Below, piece after piece: positions 59,229 to 64,000 of a stretch of DNA of 64,000 nt. Position 1 is the stretch's first letter. Every line of letters begins with the position of its first letter. Source of the DNA: Batkoa obscura (Eukaryota > Entomophthoromycota > Entomophthoromycetes > Entomophthorales > Batkoaceae); the NCBI GenBank assembly GCA_030770535.1, contig JASVEC010000008.1:1054001-1118000 (forward strand), read 5' to 3'. The notes beneath the pieces were generated by a model. The model was not told the DNA's origin and did no database searches. It saw only the letters and a program-made list of their open reading frames with translations. The translations under genes were made by a program, and so were the position numbers.

Positions 59229-59334
59229 ATTTAAGGATATATTTTTATGTTTAAAAATTTTATTAAAGTTTTTTTTTACTTGAATAGTGCTTAAAGATGG
59301 AAAAAATGATAAAGCTAGAAAAATACCTTTATTT
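59229..59334 (-). mobile_element. MITE copy 11, decayed
   Basis: Follows the family order but with many changes: GGATATATTTTTATGTTTAA, TTACTTGAATAGTGCTTAAA, then AAAGATGGAAAAAATGATAA and a worn right end AAATACCTTTAT. Confidence 0.6.
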
Positions 59335-59934
59335 GTTTTCTATTTTTATTAAAGTATATTTTCTATTAAATTGGATTATGTATTAAATAGTATAATAATA
59401 TGATTTTTTGGTTTTAACTTTATTTAATATTTTATTTTTGTGATTTTAATCAATTATCTTAAATTAAATTGTAATTTTTAACTTTTATCTTATTTGTATC
59501 CTATCTCTTTTAAACATTTGATATTAATTAAATTTCAATTTTAATTGCAAACAATTACTAATAATCATTAATATTAGTATAGCAATTCTTAGTATTTTTC
59601 ACTATGTCAAAATTACTTTACATCTTAACAGTCAAAAGTAATTCTGACATTTATTAAAGATATACTAGGAATTGTCATATAAGTAAGATTTCTCTTTAAA
59701 ACCTTAGCTTATTCCATTAATAAAAAATTTACCACTTATTAAAATTAGGTTTAAAAATCACATGTACTCTATCCCTTAAGTTTAAATCATAAATAGGAAT
59801 CAAACAGTAAAATGAACAGTAAACGATAGTAAAAAATGAGCATTTATAGAAAAACTATAAATAATTAAAAAAAGAAAATAAAAAATAGAAAGTTATTCTT
59901 TTAAACCTAATATAAATCATCTAATCTAAACAAA

Positions 59935-61720
59935 ATGGGTAGCAAAAGTAAAAAACAAAATCAACAAACGAATGGTAAGAATAAGCAGAAGGGGAATAAC
60001 AGCAATGCTACCACTATCAAAAAACAAGTACAGAATAAAGAGCCTGTTGTTGTAAAACAACAAGATAATGCGGATAGGGAAGTAGAGCAAGTTGTCCAAA
60101 AGGATAGCGTTGCTATTGAAGGTGGCTCGGATCTTAAAGAGGAGCCAAAGCACGATAATGACTTGAACAAATCAAGTACCAACCCTGAAGAAAAGAAAGA
60201 GAGTGGTGAACCAGTTGAAGATAAAGATGACAAAAGTAATGATGATTCGAAATCTACTGCTAAAGGAGGTGACGCTACTCAAGGGGATAAAGATCAGAAG
60301 AATCGAGAGGAGACTAAAGTTAATGGGAAAGTTGAACAGAAAAATAATAAAGATGAAGATACACGAGAAAATAAGGCTCAAATTAAAGAGGATGTAGAAG
60401 ATAATGAAGTGCAAGTTCAAGAAGCCCCCAAAGAAAATAAAGCTCAAGAAAAGGAAACAACCGAGAAAAACAAAGTCCAAGAGAAGGAAACTCCTGAGAA
60501 AAGCAAAGTTCAAGTTGAAAAAGGTTCCGAAGAACTTGGAACTCAAATTAAAGAGGATTCTGAAGAAAGTAAAGTCCAAGAAGAACAAGGATTTGAAGAA
60601 AGCAGAGCTCAAGAAAAGGAAGCACCTGAGGAAGATAAAGTTCAAACTGAAAGATCAAATGAACAATCTATTGGACACAAAGATAGCGAGGATGACAATA
60701 AGATTGGGAGTATGACCATCGAATCAAATGATCAAAAAGAAGGAAAAGCTACTATCCAAGAGTCCAATCAACTATCTGAGGACGTAAATAGTAATGAAAC
60801 TCAACATAATAAAAGTGAAGATCCTAGTGATAAAACTCAAACCAATGGAACCATAGAAAAAGATACCATTCAAAAGCCTCAGTTTTACAAGAAACAATAT
60901 CAACCTCAATTAAAGCGTCAATCTTTGACTCAAATCATTGTAAGATTAGTAGTGATAGTTTATGCTCTCTTTAACAAATTTTTTTTCTTGCTACCAATAT
61001 TATGGCCCTTTTATTTCTTTATTAAGATCAGTTTGGATTTTCAAAAATTATTAGGCTTTTCTTTACTCACTCATTTTTTGAATTATTACCCAGTACGTAA
61101 CGCAGTGTTAGGAGATATTAATAAAAAGGATAAGGTAGTGTTTTTATATTCTGGGGAAAAAGAAATAGCTTTTTGGATTAATTTTATGAATGATGGTAGT
61201 GGTTTAAGTAAAAATTTGGATAAAAAAGTGAATTTATACCAAGGAGGGGAGGTAAGATGTGATGATTTGATGATTGTAGAAGAAAAGAATCAAATAGAAA
61301 TGTTCCAAAAGGTGGTAAAAGGCGGGTAGGTTTATACACTTAACTATGCCAATAACTATACTAATATTTTATATAGTTACGATATTATACCAGTTATTCA
61401 ACAAAATTCTAAAACTCATAAACTTAACTTTATACAATCTTGGATTCAAAGTTCAACTAATATTCAATTGTTTGAGCCCACCATTTACAGCTGGGACGTA
61501 TTAGGTTTATTACCTAAAAGAAAGGAGCTTGTTTATATTAGTAAGTTTTGTTTATTGAATTGTTAAATATAATATTTATTTTATATTTATAGTCGGTGAG
61601 CCCATCCAAGTATGTAACTATTCTAATGAAAATGAAAAAGAGATCCAACAACTGATCCATTTATATATTCAAAAGTGTCATTCTTTAAAATCTGAAATTG
61701 AACATGAAAAATTGGAATAA
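59935..61720 (+). CDS. DGAT2-like protein lacking the catalytic HPHG, with repetitive charged N-terminus
   Basis: Three exons (introns about 61328-61376 and 61542-61592), ~580 residues. Residues 1-~320 are Lys/Glu/Gln-rich and disordered, including nine tandem 11-residue repeats (~148-246). The C-terminal part is collinear with the upstream DGAT2. It has a hydrophobic hairpin (QIIVRLVVIVYALFNKFFFL, then PILWPFYFFI). DKVVFLYSGEKEIAFWINFM aligns with ETYIFGYHPHGIISTGAFIN, so HPHG is replaced by SGEK. A short QGGEVR aligns with VGGAQE, then GYDIIPVIQ (for SNLVPVFGF) and YSWDVLGLLPKRKELVYI plus IGEPIQV (for FTYNYGIMPKRVPLTIV plus VGKAIKV). About 45 residues around the FFMPIYREL helix are missing. 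Without HPHG, acyltransfer is unlikely. The frame is open and spliced normally, so a regulatory or lipid-droplet structural role is possible (inference). Confidence 0.7.
60376..60672 (+). repeat. 33-bp tandem repeat, nine units, encoding 11-residue repeats
   Basis: Nine consecutive 11-residue units without gaps: AQIKEDVEDNE, VQVQEAPKENK, AQEKETTEKNK, VQEKETPEKSK, VQVEKGSEELG, TQIKEDSEESK, VQEEQGFEESR, AQEKEAPEEDK, VQTERSNEQSI. Each starts with a small hydrophobic residue and Gln, then charged residues. The units are diverged at protein level but keep exact length, which suggests selection on periodicity. Confidence 0.92.
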
Positions 61721-61822
61721 AAAATAAAAATAAAAATAAATACATTTGCAAAAAAATATTAAACTAATATTTATTTTATTCTTTCTTATTACTAAATAAA
61801 ACTTAGTTGTTTTAAAATAAAT

Positions 61823-64000
61823 TTATTCCTCATCTGAAGAGGTTAAATCATCATTTAAAACACCAGCAGCAGCACCACCTTCTGATTTGCTAGCTTGCAT
61901 TTGAGCAGCTAAAGAATTATCTTCTGGTTCCGAAATATCATCTTCTACTTCAGATTCTTCAGGGAAAATAGAAGCTGGTTCAACAACAAACTAAAAGAAA
62001 AAATTATTTAATTAGTTAATTTATCTTAAAAAGGAATCTTAAATAAAATTAAACTTACTGCCATTTCTTTACGTAAATCACAACCTAAATAAGAATCACT
62101 TTTGACCATTAAATTAAAAGAATAATTTCCAGGTTCAGGTGGTCCTTGGAAATTAAATTTAAGTGTAGTTTCATCTACTAAATCGGTCACCTTAGTTGGA
62201 TTAATTAACATACGTCCTGTATTTAAATCTCCAATAACAATCCACCAATCACTACGTTTATCCTAATAAATAAAATAAAATATAAATAAAATAGTCAAAC
62301 TTTACTGTTTCAATATTTAAAACTTACCGCTGGGAAATAAGGTGCATGAACAGGAGGAACTAAATGAGATTGTGATGCTTTACTTAAAAAGGAACGTACA
62401 TGAGAATCTTCATCATCAACTAAACTATCATCATTGTCTACGGTATTATTTTCATGATGGGCATTTAATTCAGAAATTTCTTCTTCTACAGTGGATAATT
62501 TTAATTTAATAACACAAGTTAATATGGCACTAGGTGTTATAACATCATCCCCTAATACTTTAATATATCCAGCTTGTAATTTTAAAACTGGAAATTTTAA
62601 ACCAGCTGAAATAGTTTCTTTATATTCACTATCACTTAATGAGGATAATAGGGATCTATTTGGATTGAATATTAGTAAAAGGGTTGTAATAAAATAATAA
62701 GTTATTAAATTACCTGCGTAAAGTATCATCTAATTTAATAAATTCTAATACATTTTTTAAATTACGCTATAAAAAATATTATTGTTTTATTTACTATTAT
62801 AAATTGATTTAAAAACTTACTTGTTTTCCTTTTAAAGAACGAATCATCTCATTGGATAAATTAGGTAATTGAAGTAATGGTGAGGCTTTATAAGGTACAG
62901 CTTGAATAATCATCTAAATTAGAAAATGTTAAGTAAATTTGTTTTAATATTATTTTAATGTTGTTTTCTTACTTGTGATAATTCCATACATAATAAAGTA
63001 GCATGAATCCAATTTTGTGCTAATGCAATTTGAGTCATACCATAAACTAATGAATAAGCTCGTTTTACAATCATTTGTTGATCTAATTAAATAAATATTA
63101 TATTATACTATATTAAATAACTATTCTGTATTTACCTTTTTGGAATTCAGGATTTGAAACTTTAACACGATTTAAATGAGCTTGAATAAGACCAGCTGCT
63201 TTAATATTTTCTTTAGAAGTATACTAATCATAATAATGATTAAACTATTTAATTAGAATAAATAATAATATCTTTACTTTTCTTGATTCTTCTACAATAA
63301 TACCATTTTTTTCAGCTTCTTCTTTGATAAATTTCCACAAAAGTTGAGTTTCTTCAGTATCATCTCCTTTATATTCAATTTCATCAATAAATTCTTTACT
63401 AGCTGACATAAGATCAATTAAATCTAAATTTAAGATTAAAAATTGTTATTAATTATGTTATATTGATTATTATTTCATTACCTTTCATTGGAATATTATC
63501 TTTTAATTCTCTAAAATAAATGGCCATGGTACCATTTAAGATACGATCACGCGTATATTTATTAGATTTATACCACCAATTACCCTAATAAATAATAAAT
63601 AATATTAATTAAGTATATTTAATATAATAACCAATATATTAATAATCTATTATTCTTATAATACTTACCACATAATAAGGTAAAAATAAACCAAGAATCA
63701 AGCCATAAATACTTAATACATAAATATTATTATGAGCTTCAACTAACCAGGCTGGTAAAGCAATACCAACGGACATTGCTATATAAAAAAAGAATTAATA
63801 TTTTAATAACAGTAAAATTTTTAAATTTAGTTAGAAACTTACGTTGACGACCATCTGGATGTCCATACTCTTCAAAATTACGACGAATATCATCATCAGT
63901 AAGACTAAATAAAGAATGAAATTAGAATCGTTAATTTAAAGTATCAATATTATTATTATTAATTCAACTTACGCTTTATAAGCCTTTGTAATTTCTACAT
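61823..64000 (-). CDS. SEC63: Sec63, ER translocon J-protein (5' end beyond window)
   Basis: Membrane J-domain protein that recruits Kar2/BiP to the Sec61 translocon for post-translational import. The window has the middle and C-terminus. At the right edge is the tail of the J domain (VEITKAYK, LTDDDIRRNFEEYGHPDGRQ). Next come VGIALPAWLVEAHNN with a membrane helix IYVLSIYGLILGLFLPYYVG, NGTMAIYFRELKD, and a helical Sec63 region (LVYGMTQIALAQNWIHATLL, PLLQLPNLSNEMI). The Ig-like FN3-type domain with VLKLQAGYIKVLGDD-type and PEPGNYSFNLMVKSDSYLGC strands follows. The acidic tail ends TSSDEE (stop 61823-61825), as in Sec63 proteins. At least nine short introns. The HPD motif of the J domain and the first two membrane helices lie outside the window. 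Confidence 0.95.

Larger units (their letters stand above)
57118..59934. other. Intergenic 2.8 kb between DGAT2 paralogues, MITE-rich
   Basis: Holds MITE copies at 57376-57477, 57514-57617, 58946-59050 and a decayed one at 59229-59334, a half MITE end at 58525-58550, and dispersed repeat copy B (58556-58684). No gene or RNA is seen. The last ~200 bases should contain the promoter of the DGAT2-like gene. Confidence 0.6.

Noticed and set aside
59961-60645. Long minus-strand hydrophobic frames (90 and 157 codons)
   Set aside because: They are the reverse translation of the Lys/Glu-rich repeat region of the DGAT2-like gene, giving artificial Phe/Leu runs.
1-64000. tRNA, 5S rRNA, CRISPR array
   Set aside because: I looked for T-loop (GGTTCGANTCC) signatures on both strands and for regularly spaced direct repeats; the few TTCGA hits are in coding exons or lack a cloverleaf context, and no array exists.

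Overview
The window is a very AT-rich piece of a nuclear eukaryotic genome, most likely from an early-diverging fungus. Genes are split by many short introns (about 45-75 bp, GTAAGT-like donors, CTAAC-like branch points, TAG acceptors). Proteins carry asparagine-rich stretches. The gene set is fungal in flavour: Nic96/Nup93, Arp5, SWI3, Spb1, an Erp38-type PDI, a KEDSGIL-type fungal G-alpha, Gda1-type apyrase and DGAT2. Base composition and intron style would fit an Entomophthoromycotina genome such as Conidiobolus, but this placement is inference.

Layout. 1-8.4 kb: Nic96/Nup93 (+) converging on Arp5 (-), with 3' ends 90 bp apart. 8.4-10.2 kb: gene-free DNA with a dispersed repeat. 10.2-23.3 kb: purine enzyme ATIC (+), then four minus-strand genes: a germinal-centre/Ste20 kinase, Pol II subunit Rpb3, an F-box protein, and the SWI/SNF subunit Swi3. 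24-32.8 kb: a HERP/Usa1-like ERAD protein (+), a GDA1/CD39 nucleoside phosphatase (-), a candidate box C/D RNA (-), the splicing factor Yju2 (+) and an ER protein disulfide isomerase ending KDEL (+). 32.8-52 kb: gene-poor DNA holding an unusual zinc-binding regulator, a G-protein alpha subunit, an RCC1-like protein with a presequence, a small unknown protein, a LINE-like relic, a secreted duplicated-domain protein and a gene relic broken by a MITE. 52-64 kb: Spb1 rRNA methyltransferase, DGAT2, a diverged DGAT2-like gene with a long repetitive charged N-terminus, and the 3' part of SEC63 running off the right end.

Most genes are unrelated housekeeping functions. Loose functional links are transcription/chromatin (Arp5, Rpb3, Swi3), ER biology (HERP-like, PDI, Sec63, DGAT2 and its paralogue) and RNA processing (Yju2, Spb1, the snoRNA-like locus). 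A family of about 100-bp inverted-repeat elements (MITEs, TA target) occurs at least eleven times, only in intergenic DNA. The most novel items are the DGAT2-like pseudo-enzyme with nine 11-residue repeats, the pentapeptide-repeat tail on Rpb3, the structured RNA locus at 29.4-29.55 kb, the duplicated secreted protein and the zinc-binding regulator.
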